A stretch of DNA of 64,000 bases from Streptomyces nodosus (lineage in GTDB: Bacteria; Actinomycetota; Actinomycetes; Streptomycetales; Streptomycetaceae). Position numbers and translations under genes: made by a program. Below, piece by piece: positions 16,636-24,037 of this stretch. How positions within the stretch are numbered: position 1 is the stretch's first letter; every line of letters begins with the position of its first letter. A model generated the notes under the pieces. It was not told where the DNA came from. It saw only the letters and a list, made by a program, of their open reading frames with translations, and made no database searches. The stretch spans positions 7,350,001 through 7,414,000 of the forward strand of contig NZ_CP023747.1 of the NCBI RefSeq assembly GCF_008704995.1. Direction: 5' to 3'.

Positions 16636-17388
16636 TCAGGGACCGGCGAGGAGCGCCGCCACCACCTGCTCGGGGTCCCGCCCCATATGGCGCGGGAGCT
16701 GCTCGTTCCACCGCTCGGCCAGGTCGTCCAGGGCCCGGACCAGCGCCCGTCGTATCGGCCGCCGGGCCAGGGGAAGCACGAGGGCGCCGATCGGCCGCAG
16801 CAGCCGGCGGCCCCGTACGGTCATCGTGACGTGTATCTCCCAGCGGCCGTCCGCGTCGTGCGGCCGGGGCGCGGCCCCGAACTCCGCCCGCGCCCACGCA
16901 TGGTCCACCCGGGCCCGGACGGGGGTGGAGGCGGGCGCCTTGCCGGTGTCCGCCGCCGTCCACCAGTCGTCGAGCCTCAGCCTGGCCCGGCCCGTCGCCC
17001 TGGACAGCGTGAGGCCGCCTTCCTGCCGGGTCTCGCCGCTCACCTCGACGAGCTGCGGCCGTTCGAGGCTCTGCCACGCGATGTCGAGGGCGAGGTGGGT
17101 GTCCACGGCGGTGATCGACTGTTCGAGCCGGGCTCCGCGCCGTCCGTCCCATTCCCTGAGGGTGACGCGGACCTTCTCGTCCGCGCTGGAAGCGTCGTAC
17201 ACGGCTCCCGGCCGCAGATGCCGCCCCGTCACCAGCCGGATGTCCGGCACGACCCGGCCGTCCGGCAGCAGTATCCGCTCTCCCTCGGCCCGGCTCTCTT
17301 CCGCCAGACCCACGAGCCGGGCGGCGATCCCCATGAACCAGGCGCGCGGTACGGCCGCGACGACCATCGTACGGCTGACGGTGACCAT
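16636..17388 (-). CDS. Hypothetical protein, unassigned
   Basis: This 250-residue soluble protein does not belong to a family I recognise. It has no cleavable signal peptide; a mildly hydrophobic start (MVVAAVPRAWFMGIAARLV) is followed by alternating strand-like segments such as VRVTLREWDG and WEIHVTMTVRGRR. It ends with a basic helix ARRPIRRALVRALDDLAERW. A lipid-binding beta-barrel or SRPBCC-like fold is conceivable, but I have no motif to prove it. Coding character is good and the frame is uninterrupted. It is convergent with the esterase gene. Confidence 0.6.
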   Translation of the reverse strand: MVTVSRTMVVAAVPRAWFMGIAARLVGLAEESRAEGERILLPDGRVVPDIRLVTGRHLRPGAVYDASSADEKVRVTLREWDGRRGARLEQSITAVDTHLALDIAWQSLERPQLVEVSGETRQEGGLTLSRATGRARLRLDDWWTAADTGKAPASTPVRARVDHAWARAEFGAAPRPHDADGRWEIHVTMTVRGRRLLRPIGALVLPLARRPIRRALVRALDDLAERWNEQLPRHMGRDPEQVVAALLAGP

Positions 17389-17472
17389 GCCGGCAGTATG
17401 GGGGAGCCGTACCTCCGCGCTCCATCCCCCGGCACGGCGGAGACCGGATCGGTATCGTGCCGGAACCCCGGA

Positions 17473-18210
17473 TCAGGCCTTCAGATCCGCCCTGTCTCCC
17501 ATGACCACGACCGGGTGCTGCCCGGGGTCGAGGGTGCGCAAGAGATACCGCATCGCCGATTCGGACAGACTCACGCACGCCGAGGTGCCGCTGCCGTGGT
17601 CCATGTGCAGCCAGATGCTGCCGCCCTTCGACTGGCCCTGAGGCCGGGTCGGGTCATTGGGCGAAGTGCCCTTGACCCGGTTGTAGTCGATGGCGATGAC
17701 ATAGTCGAAGTCGTGCCAGTACGCCTTCTTCCAGGTGTGGGGGGCCTGGAACGACGCCGACTTGGTGTACGGCATCCGGGTCGGCGGGGGGTCCAGCACA
17801 CCGCCCGCGTCGGTCAGTGTGAACACTCCCACCGGACTGCGCTTGTCGTCCTCGTGATGGTCCGTCGTCCAGCCCTTTTTGCCGTTGTGCGCCGCCCAGG
17901 AGGCCGTTCGCTTCCAGAGGGAGCCGTGCCGGGTGTAGAGCTCGACGGTGGCGTCGGGGGAGTCCTTGCCCGCGCCGTAGACGGCGACCACCTGACGGGA
18001 ATCGGCCGGTACCTGTCGCCACCACCGGTCGCCGACACCGGGGACCCGCTTCAGGCCCGCGTTCCGCGGTGGTGCATGGTCCGCCCGGTCGCCCTTGCCG
18101 GCGGCTTCCCCCCGGCCCGAACTGCCGCACGCCACCAGGGTCATGGCCAGGGCGGCACAGCCCGCCACGGCCGCCGCCCGCCTCATACCGTCTTGTCGCA
18201 TGGGCTCCAT
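17473..18210 (-). CDS. L,D-transpeptidase family lipoprotein
   Basis: This 245-residue exported lipoprotein has the lipobox MTLVAC with Cys near residue 28. The C-terminal half is a YkuD-like L,D-transpeptidase domain. The catalytic region SIWLHMDHGSGTSACVSLSE holds the His and the nucleophilic Cys, although the usual S-H-G-C-h-N is changed to G-T-S-A-C-V. Such enzymes make 3-3 peptidoglycan crosslinks or attach lipoproteins. Because of the variant motif, another cysteine transpeptidase-like activity is possible. ATGs at 18210, 18201 and 18186 are all in frame; I chose the first. Confidence 0.78.
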   Translation of the reverse strand: MEPMRQDGMRRAAAVAGCAALAMTLVACGSSGRGEAAGKGDRADHAPPRNAGLKRVPGVGDRWWRQVPADSRQVVAVYGAGKDSPDATVELYTRHGSLWKRTASWAAHNGKKGWTTDHHEDDKRSPVGVFTLTDAGGVLDPPPTRMPYTKSASFQAPHTWKKAYWHDFDYVIAIDYNRVKGTSPNDPTRPQGQSKGGSIWLHMDHGSGTSACVSLSESAMRYLLRTLDPGQHPVVVMGDRADLKA

Positions 18211-18270
18211 CGTCGCAGCCCGCCTCCGCCGAGCGGGGACTGCCCCCGGCACCGGGGGACCGCCCACTCC

Positions 18271-19992
18271 CTAGAGGTCGAGGACGACCTCGGTGGTCGG
18301 CCGGCTGCAGCAGACGAGGACGGTGCCGGGCTCCGGGGGTTCGAGGGGCTCGGTGGTGTAGACGACGTCGCCGGAGACGAGAGGGGTGACACAGGTGTGG
18401 CAGACACCGGTGCGGCAGGACCAGCGGGTGGGGATGTCACAGGCTTCGGCGAGCTCGAGCAGTGAGGCGCGGGCGGGCGCCCAGGGGGTGGTGATCCCGC
18501 TGCGGGCGAAGGTGACCCGGGGGCCGGTGCCGGCGGGGCCCGCCGGCTGATGCGGCCGGACCGGGGCGGTGGCCGCGACACCGGGGGTGATGGCGGGGAG
18601 GGCGCCGAACGCCTCGGTGCGGATCCGTTCGGGCCTCACCCCGTGATCGCGCAGATACCGGCCGAGGTCGTCCATGAAGGCGGGCGGCCCGCACAGATAG
18701 ACATCGGCGTCGGCCGGGACGCTCACGACGGCCGGTGAATCGGCGGTCAGACGGCCCCGGTGGACGGGGGCTCCGCCGGGCCGGAGGGCGATGTCGTCGG
18801 CCGCGGTGTAGTTGATGTACGTGTGGGCGTGGGGGAGTTGTGCCAGGAGTGCCCGGGACTCCTCGGCGAAGGGGTGGTGGGCGCGGTCATGGGCCGTGTG
18901 GATCCACCACACCGGGCGTGGGTCCCGTACCGCGGCGAGCCGGTGGAGCATGGCCAGCACGGGGGTGGCGCCGATGCCCGCGGAGACGAGGACGACGGGG
19001 CGGGTGCCGTCCTCCAGGACGAACGTTCCGCGAGGGCCGGCGGTCTCCACCAGGTCCCCGGGACGGAGCCTGGTGTGGAGATAGCCGCTGACCCGGCCGT
19101 GGGGCTCACGCTTCACACTGATGCGATAGCTGCCGGCCCCGGGCGCGGAGGACAGGGAGTAGCTCCGCACCGCGGGGGTGCCGTCCGCCATGGCGACCCG
19201 GAGGGAAAGATACTGGCCGGGCCGTGCCTCGGGCAGTGGTGTGCCGTCGGTGGAGTCGAGGTACAGGGAGGAGACTTCCGGGGTCTCCGGGACGATGCGG
19301 GTGACGCGCAGTGCCCTGAAGCCCGGCCGGCCCGGCTCCGTGCGAGGGCGGCGGTCGCCGGTGAGTTCGCGGAACGACTGCTGCCAACCCGGGCTGAGGG
19401 CGGGGATGTTGAGCGCCCGGCGCAGCTTCTCGGGGTCGCGGCCGGGCAGATAGAGCAGCGCGTCGATCTCGGCGACGCTGAGTTCCTCCGGTCCCCTTCG
19501 GGTGAGGGTGATCTCGTCACCGGCCTGGACCTGTCCCTCGGTGACGACCCGTAGGTAGAAGCCCGGCCGGTGGTGGGCCACCAGCAGGGAGGCCATGGCG
19601 GGTTCGCCCAGGCGCATGCCCACGCGATAGCAGGTGACACGGGGCTGGGTGACCTCGAACTCGGCTTCGCCGATGCGGTACCGGTCGCCGATGCACACGT
19701 CGTCGTCGGGCAGCCCGTCGACGGTGAAGTTCTCCCCGAAGACGCCGAAGGTGAGGTCGTCGCGGCCGAGTCGGTCCCGCCAGTACCGATAGGACTGCAC
19801 CTGGTACACGAGGACGGCGCGCATCTCGCCCCCGTGCCCGGCCAGGTCGCCCTGGCCGTCCCCGTCGATGTTCAGCCGCCGCACCATCCGGGGGCCGTGC
19901 ACGGGGGCCTTCCAGACACCGGTGTGGACCGTCCTGCCCTGCCAGGGGACGTCCTTGGGCATCCCCACATTGACGGACAGCAGCGTCGCCAT
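18271..19992 (-). CDS. MOSC domain / ferredoxin reductase / 2Fe-2S fusion protein
   Basis: This 573-residue cytoplasmic protein joins three modules. Residues 1-210 form a YiiM-like MOSC domain with NIDGDGQGDLAGHGGEMRAV and the MOSC Cys in QPRVTCYRVGMRL. Residues 230-450 form an FAD/NAD(P)H oxidoreductase with RSYSLSSAPG (FAD), LVSAGIGATPVLAML and YLCGPPAFMDDL (NAD). Residues 480-573 form a plant-type 2Fe-2S ferredoxin with CRTGVCHTC and a final Cys in LVCCSRP. It probably passes electrons from NAD(P)H to a molybdenum-linked or small-molecule substrate. GGGAGAA before ATG 19992 fixes the start. It is transcribed alone. Confidence 0.88.
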   Translation of the reverse strand: MATLLSVNVGMPKDVPWQGRTVHTGVWKAPVHGPRMVRRLNIDGDGQGDLAGHGGEMRAVLVYQVQSYRYWRDRLGRDDLTFGVFGENFTVDGLPDDDVCIGDRYRIGEAEFEVTQPRVTCYRVGMRLGEPAMASLLVAHHRPGFYLRVVTEGQVQAGDEITLTRRGPEELSVAEIDALLYLPGRDPEKLRRALNIPALSPGWQQSFRELTGDRRPRTEPGRPGFRALRVTRIVPETPEVSSLYLDSTDGTPLPEARPGQYLSLRVAMADGTPAVRSYSLSSAPGAGSYRISVKREPHGRVSGYLHTRLRPGDLVETAGPRGTFVLEDGTRPVVLVSAGIGATPVLAMLHRLAAVRDPRPVWWIHTAHDRAHHPFAEESRALLAQLPHAHTYINYTAADDIALRPGGAPVHRGRLTADSPAVVSVPADADVYLCGPPAFMDDLGRYLRDHGVRPERIRTEAFGALPAITPGVAATAPVRPHQPAGPAGTGPRVTFARSGITTPWAPARASLLELAEACDIPTRWSCRTGVCHTCVTPLVSGDVVYTTEPLEPPEPGTVLVCCSRPTTEVVLDL

Positions 19993-20120
19993 GGCGATTC
20001 TCCCGCATGGATGGCTGACCGGGGGCGGTCCCTCGAGACGTGGTGACCGGCGTGCTGTGACCCGTGTGCTCCGACCGATGCTAGTGCGTGGCCGGTGCCG
20101 CCGCGATTCCGTGATCGGGC

Positions 20121-20633
20121 TCACCCGGCCGCGCCGTCCCGGGTGCGCTGATAGTGACGCCTGGCCTTCATCCTGTTGCCGCAGGCCGCCATCGAGCACC
20201 AGCGGGCCCTGTTGGGTTTGCTGCGGTCGAGAAGGAAGAGACGGCACTCCGGATTGGCGCACGGCCGCAGCCTGCCGGGCATGGTCTTCTGGAGCGCGCT
20301 CCAGGTCAGCACCGCCTCCACCGCCATCCGGCGCTCCTTCGGGAGGTCGAGCTCCCAGGACACCCCCGAGGGGGAGAGCTGCGGGCGGGAGACGACGCCC
20401 TCGACCAGCGGGGCCAGCGATGCCACGGGCCGTTGGCCGCGCACCACCTCCTGGAGGGCGTCGCGGGCCTGCCGGAGGTGCCGGTGCTCGTCCGTGCCGC
20501 CGCTGCCGCCGTGTGCCCGCTGCCAGGAGCTGGCGGCTTCCGGATCCGCCAGCAGGTCCTGGGCCACCCCGGCGATCACCGGTGTGGTGTTGAGCAGGTC
20601 CAGCAGCGCTTCCTGCCGCTCCCGATCGGTCAT
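20121..20633 (-). CDS. CGNR zinc finger (ABATE-type) regulator
   Basis: This 170-residue protein has an N-terminal ABATE-type stress-sensing region beginning with LLDLLNTTPVI and a C-terminal CGNR zinc finger. The metal ligands are visible as CANPEC and WCSMAACGNR, followed by a basic tail RMKARRHYQR that should contact DNA. Such proteins act as transcriptional regulators of nearby detoxification genes. It is divergent from an alpha/beta hydrolase gene and shares an intergenic region with repeated GGTTA-type sites, so that hydrolase is the likely target. A GGTTAGAGG stretch lies just upstream of the start. Confidence 0.85.
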   Translation of the reverse strand: MTDRERQEALLDLLNTTPVIAGVAQDLLADPEAASSWQRAHGGSGGTDEHRHLRQARDALQEVVRGQRPVASLAPLVEGVVSRPQLSPSGVSWELDLPKERRMAVEAVLTWSALQKTMPGRLRPCANPECRLFLLDRSKPNRARWCSMAACGNRMKARRHYQRTRDGAAG

Positions 20634-20662
20634 CGTCGCGCCCCTCTAACCGTGCTGCCTCG

Positions 20663-20805
20663 CTTGACAGGTTACCTGCGGGGATCGACCGCTGCCGCGA
20701 GCCGGCGAGGCCGGCTGCGCTCGCCGACGGGCCCCCACGGGCGGAGGCTGAAGGGGGAGATCGACGTACGCTGCCGCTAACCGTCAAAATCGCCTTGACT
20801 GGTTA
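20663..20805. promoter_or_regulatory. Repeated TTGAC-GGTTA sites in the CGNR/hydrolase divergent region
   Basis: CTTGACAGGTTACC (20663-20676) and CTTGACTGGTTA (20794-20805) are near-identical copies on the plus strand. TTGACGGTTAGC lies on the minus strand (20776-20787). In addition GGTTAGAGG occurs just before both start codons (reverse strand near 20645 and plus strand near 20855). TTGAC may double as a -35 hexamer. The arrangement fits operators for the CGNR regulator acting on both genes. Confidence 0.5.
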
Positions 20806-20863
20806 GGTGGGGTGTGGTCGACTGTCTTCATAACCACTCATCTACTCTAGAAGGGTTAGAGGC

Positions 20864-21733
20864 GTGATCCCCACGGTCCATCACCGCACCGCCACCGTCG
20901 ACGGCCTCGATGTCTTCTACCGGGAGGCCGGCGATCCCCGGGCGCCCCATGTGGTACTGCTCCACGGCTTCCCGACGAGCTCGCACATGTTCCGTCATCT
21001 GATCCCGGCGCTGGCCGACCGGTACCACGTCGTCGCCCCCGACCACATCGGCTTCGGTCAGTCGGCGATGCCCGCCCCGCAGGACTTCCCCTACTCCTTC
21101 GAGGCCCTCACCCGGATCACCTCAGGTCTGCTCCGGCAACAGGGCGTCGACCGCTTCGCGATGTATGTGCAGGACTACGGCGCGCCCATCGGCTGGCGGC
21201 TCGCGCTCCAGGCCCCGGAGCGCATCACCGCGATCGTCACCCAGAACGGCAACGCCTATGTCGAGGGCTTCGTCAAACCCTTCTGGGACGTGGTGTTCGC
21301 CTACGCCCGGACGCCCGGCCCCGACACCGAGGCGCCGATGCGGGACGCCCTGACCGTCGGGAGCACCCGGTGGCAGTATCTGAACGGAGTTGCCGACCCC
21401 AGCCTGGTCAGCCCCGACAACTGGGTCCACGACCAGGCACTGCTGGACCGGCCGGGCAATGACGAGATCCAGCTCACGCTCTTCCGCGACTACCCGACCA
21501 ATGTGGACCTCTATCCGCAGGTCCAGCAGTACTTCCGCGATTCCCGGGTTCCGCTGCTGGCGGTCTGGGGCGCCAACGACGAGATCTTCGGCCCCGCAGG
21601 CGCGGAGGCGTTCGGCCGGGACCTGCCCGGTGCCGAGATCCATCTGCTCGAATCCGGCCACTTCGCCCTGGAGAGCCACCTCGGCACCATCACGGACCAC
21701 ATCCGCGACTTCCTGGGCCGCACCCTCACCTGA
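20864..21733 (+). CDS. Alpha/beta hydrolase, epoxide hydrolase/dehalogenase type
   Basis: This 289-residue cytoplasmic alpha/beta hydrolase has the oxyanion motif LLHGFPTSSHMFR near 33-45. The nucleophile is Asp in YVQDYGAPIGWRLA near 105, as in haloalkane dehalogenases and epoxide hydrolases, rather than Ser. The acid is probably Asp in WGANDEIFGP and the His is in LLESGHFALE near 266. It would open epoxides or cleave carbon-halogen bonds; the choice cannot be made here. GTG 20864 is preceded by GGGTTAGAGG, which overlaps the repeated GGTTA motif, suggesting control near the start. It is divergent from the CGNR regulator. Confidence 0.85.
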   Translation: MIPTVHHRTATVDGLDVFYREAGDPRAPHVVLLHGFPTSSHMFRHLIPALADRYHVVAPDHIGFGQSAMPAPQDFPYSFEALTRITSGLLRQQGVDRFAMYVQDYGAPIGWRLALQAPERITAIVTQNGNAYVEGFVKPFWDVVFAYARTPGPDTEAPMRDALTVGSTRWQYLNGVADPSLVSPDNWVHDQALLDRPGNDEIQLTLFRDYPTNVDLYPQVQQYFRDSRVPLLAVWGANDEIFGPAGAEAFGRDLPGAEIHLLESGHFALESHLGTITDHIRDFLGRTLT

Positions 21734-21798
21734 CGCGCGGGGCCGGCCCGTCCCCGGAAGGAGCCCCCCGCTCGGCGCTTTGGCGGGTGCCGTTGTGT

Positions 21799-22107
21799 TC
21801 AGCCGTGCTGTGCCGCCGCTGCGGCGAACAGGACGGCCGCCGCACCGAGGACGACCAGGTGAAGCGCCCCGGCGATCCACAACCGCAGCCCCATCAACCC
21901 GCCACCTGCCAACACCGCCGCGCAACCGCTGATCCATGCTCCGCGACGTGCGGCTTGGGCGGTCTGTATGCCGGAGGATCCGAAGTCGTCACCGGAGAAC
22001 AACACATGCACTCCGAGCCAGACGACAAGCATCGCTGACACCGGAAGAAGGGCCACCGCGATCCCGAGATCCACCCACACCGAAAGACGCCGCATGCAGT
22101 CCACCAT
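21799..22107 (-). CDS. Small membrane protein, unassigned
   Basis: This 102-residue hydrophobic protein has about three membrane helices (around 12-35, 53-70 and 75-98) and a conspicuous soluble loop FSGDDFGSSGIQTAQ between the first two. I do not recognise a family. The start is ATG 22107, with an in-frame ATG at 22095. A perfect 16-bp palindrome lies 24 bases upstream of the start, indicating regulated expression. Confidence 0.6.
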   Translation of the reverse strand: MVDCMRRLSVWVDLGIAVALLPVSAMLVVWLGVHVLFSGDDFGSSGIQTAQAARRGAWISGCAAVLAGGGLMGLRLWIAGALHLVVLGAAAVLFAAAAAQHG

Positions 22108-22130
22108 GCCGCCCCCGAGGCAGATGCGAC

Positions 22131-22146
22131 TGAGTACGCGTACTCA
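22131..22146. promoter_or_regulatory. Perfect 16-bp palindrome TGAGTACGCGTACTCA
   Basis: The 16-base sequence is fully self-complementary and lies 24 bases before the start codon of the 102-residue membrane protein gene (minus strand). The position fits a core promoter or repressor site. I cannot assign the regulator. Confidence 0.5.
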
Positions 22147-22192
22147 TCTTGGCAGTGTCCGGCCCTGAGGGGGTGACTTGGGACCCGGAGTG

Positions 22193-22234
22193 ATAGGCGT
22201 CGACGTCGTCCGGGGTGACATCGCGCAACCGCAC
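22193..22234 (-). pseudogene. Stranded N-terminus of a GNAT acetyltransferase
   Basis: GTG at 22234, preceded by GGAGAGGAG, opens a frame reading VRLRDVTPDDVDAY, the usual opening of a Streptomyces GNAT acetyltransferase. After these 14 codons all similarity ends and the frame runs out of phase into the next gene. The ribosome site and start are intact, so this looks like the leftover of a deletion. An 81-codon chimeric peptide could still be made, but its remainder looks non-coding. Confidence 0.4.
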
Positions 22235-22256
22235 GGTGGTTCTCCTCTCCCGCCCC

Positions 22257-22535
22257 TCAGGGGCCTTCCGTGAGTTCGGTCGACGGTTGGGGTGATGGAA
22301 CGTCCACCGGCGGTATCCAGGGTGACATGTCCGGGGGCCGGCTCCAGGTCTCGGTGGGGTGCGGCGTGGGGGCGAAGGGCCCGGCGTGGTTGTGCATGAG
22401 GAGCAACACCAGGGCGGCGAAGCCGAGGCTCAGCACGATCAAGGCGCGGCCCACCGGGTTTCGGGGGTTGTAGACGTAGCGGTTCGTTCCCCACTTGCTC
22501 CGCTTGAACACGGGCTCTCTGTCGTCGTCATGCAC
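22257..22535 (-). CDS. Small single-pass membrane protein, unassigned
   Basis: This 92-residue protein has a charged N-terminus (MHDDDREPVFKRSKWG), then a motif NRYVYNPRNPVGRA, one membrane helix LIVLSLGFAALVLLLMH near 33-49 and an outside Pro-rich tail with PHPTETWSRPPDMSPWIPP. The pattern is that of a small membrane-anchored protein. I recognise no family. It is divergent from the MFS exporter gene and shares the TTGCAAG palindrome located 26 bases before its start. Confidence 0.55.
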   Translation of the reverse strand: MHDDDREPVFKRSKWGTNRYVYNPRNPVGRALIVLSLGFAALVLLLMHNHAGPFAPTPHPTETWSRPPDMSPWIPPVDVPSPQPSTELTEGP

Positions 22536-22560
22536 AACGGGATCCTAAGTCGGCCAGTTA

Positions 22561-22577
22561 TTGCAAGCGACTTGCAA
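22561..22577. promoter_or_regulatory. Inverted repeat TTGCAAG-CGA-CTTGCAA
   Basis: Two perfect 7-bp half-sites are separated by 3 bases, followed at once by GCAATTGC. The element lies between a small membrane protein gene (minus) and an MFS exporter gene (plus), within 110 bases of both starts. TTGCAA-type palindromes are common MarR-family operators, so control of the exporter by an unlinked MarR-type repressor is a reasonable guess. Confidence 0.55.
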
Positions 22578-22665
22578 TTGCGGGTAGTAGGCAACATGCT
22601 GCATTGGCTCTTACTGCCGCCTCCTGCATCCCCGCCCCTTGACGCCCAGAACGCGGAGCCATGTC

Positions 22666-23919
22666 ATGACCCCACTGCTGCCGGCCGCCGGACCGCAACG
22701 CGTCATCGCCGTCTCGAACTTCGTCTACACCATCGGCAGCGGCCTCTATCTCACCGCCGGGGTGCTGTACTTCACTCAGGCGGTCCGTCTCCCGGCAGGT
22801 CAGGTGGGGTTGGGACTCGGTATCGCCGGTCTTGTCTCGCTGGCGCTGGGCATCGCCGTCGGTCATCTCGCGGACCGGCGCGGAGCCCGGGGTGTCTATG
22901 CCACCACCCTGGTCGTCCAGGCGCTGGCCACCGCCGGGTTCGTCCTGGCCGACAGCTTCGGCACGTTCGTCCTCGCGGTCTGCGTCGCCACCGGCGCGAA
23001 GGCGGCGGGACTGGCCGCGCGTTCCCCACTGATCAGGCATTACGGAGGTGAGCGGCCCCAGGAGTTCCGGGCCTATCTCCGTGCCGTGACCAATGTCGGC
23101 ATCTCCCTCGGCGCACTGCTGGCAGGCTGGGTCGTCCAGGTCGGCACCCACACCGCCTACCAGCTCATGGTCATCGGCAATGCGGCGGCTCTCGCGGCCT
23201 CCGCGGCCGTTCTGGTGCTTCTGCCGTCGATCGCGCCCATGGCCACCGCCGGCGGCCCTCGCTGGATCGCGCTCCGGGACCGGCCCTACCTTGTGCTCAC
23301 TCTCATCGACGGCGTCATGGCCGTCCAGTTCAAGGTGCTCACCGTGGCCCTGCCGCTGTGGCTGTTCGCGGCCACCAGCGCACCACGCTGGCTCGTGTCG
23401 GGCACCATGGTCACCAGCACCGTCATCGTCGTGGTGTTCCAGGTGCGGGCCAGTCGCGCCGTGGACTCCCCCTCGGCCGGCGGAGCGGCCTACCGCCGGT
23501 CCGGTGTGGCCTTCCTGGCCTCCTGCTCGCTGATCTCGCTGGCCGCGGGGATTCCCGCCCCGCCGGCCGCGACACTGCTCATGGTCGCGGTGGTGATCCA
23601 TACCGTCGGCGAGCTGTGGCATTCCGCGGCAGGTTTCGAGGTGTCCTTCGCTCTCGCCCCGCAGCACGCCACCGGGCAGTACCTCGGCGTGTTCGGCCTG
23701 GGAGCCGGGCTGGCCGAGGCCGTGGGGCCCTGGCTGCTGATCTCGCTCTGCATCACCTGGGGCCGACCCGGTTGGTACGTCGTGGGAGCCCTGTTCACCC
23801 TGACCGGCCTGGCGGCGCCGCCTGCGGTCCGTTGGGCGCAACACCGCCGGCAAGGGGGCCAGGTCGCCTCGCACGGGCGTCGCCGGAAGGGACTTGCTCC
23901 GAACGCGTCCCAGTCCTGA
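22666..23919 (+). CDS. MFS transporter
   Basis: This 417-residue major facilitator has about 12 membrane helices. The loop 2-3 motif is GHLADRRGARG near 65-75, a variant of the MFS motif A. The conserved GELWHSAAGFEVSFALAP region is in the second half. It probably exports a drug or metabolite; the substrate is unknown. ATG 22666 follows GGAG with good spacing. The immediate ATG at 22661 leads to a stop after two codons. A TTGCAAG palindrome 89 bases upstream suggests repression. The tail (HRRQGGQVASHGRRRKG) is basic and cytoplasmic. Confidence 0.85.
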   Translation: MTPLLPAAGPQRVIAVSNFVYTIGSGLYLTAGVLYFTQAVRLPAGQVGLGLGIAGLVSLALGIAVGHLADRRGARGVYATTLVVQALATAGFVLADSFGTFVLAVCVATGAKAAGLAARSPLIRHYGGERPQEFRAYLRAVTNVGISLGALLAGWVVQVGTHTAYQLMVIGNAAALAASAAVLVLLPSIAPMATAGGPRWIALRDRPYLVLTLIDGVMAVQFKVLTVALPLWLFAATSAPRWLVSGTMVTSTVIVVVFQVRASRAVDSPSAGGAAYRRSGVAFLASCSLISLAAGIPAPPAATLLMVAVVIHTVGELWHSAAGFEVSFALAPQHATGQYLGVFGLGAGLAEAVGPWLLISLCITWGRPGWYVVGALFTLTGLAAPPAVRWAQHRRQGGQVASHGRRRKGLAPNASQS

Positions 23920-24037
23920 ACGCCGACGGCCGGGCCGATGTGCGCCGGTACGCCACCACCGGCAACACCCGGCCCGGAGCCTCCATCGGTTGAGCCCCGG
24001 ACGACCGGCGTGGGGGCCGGTCCCGGGCGAGCGCCGG

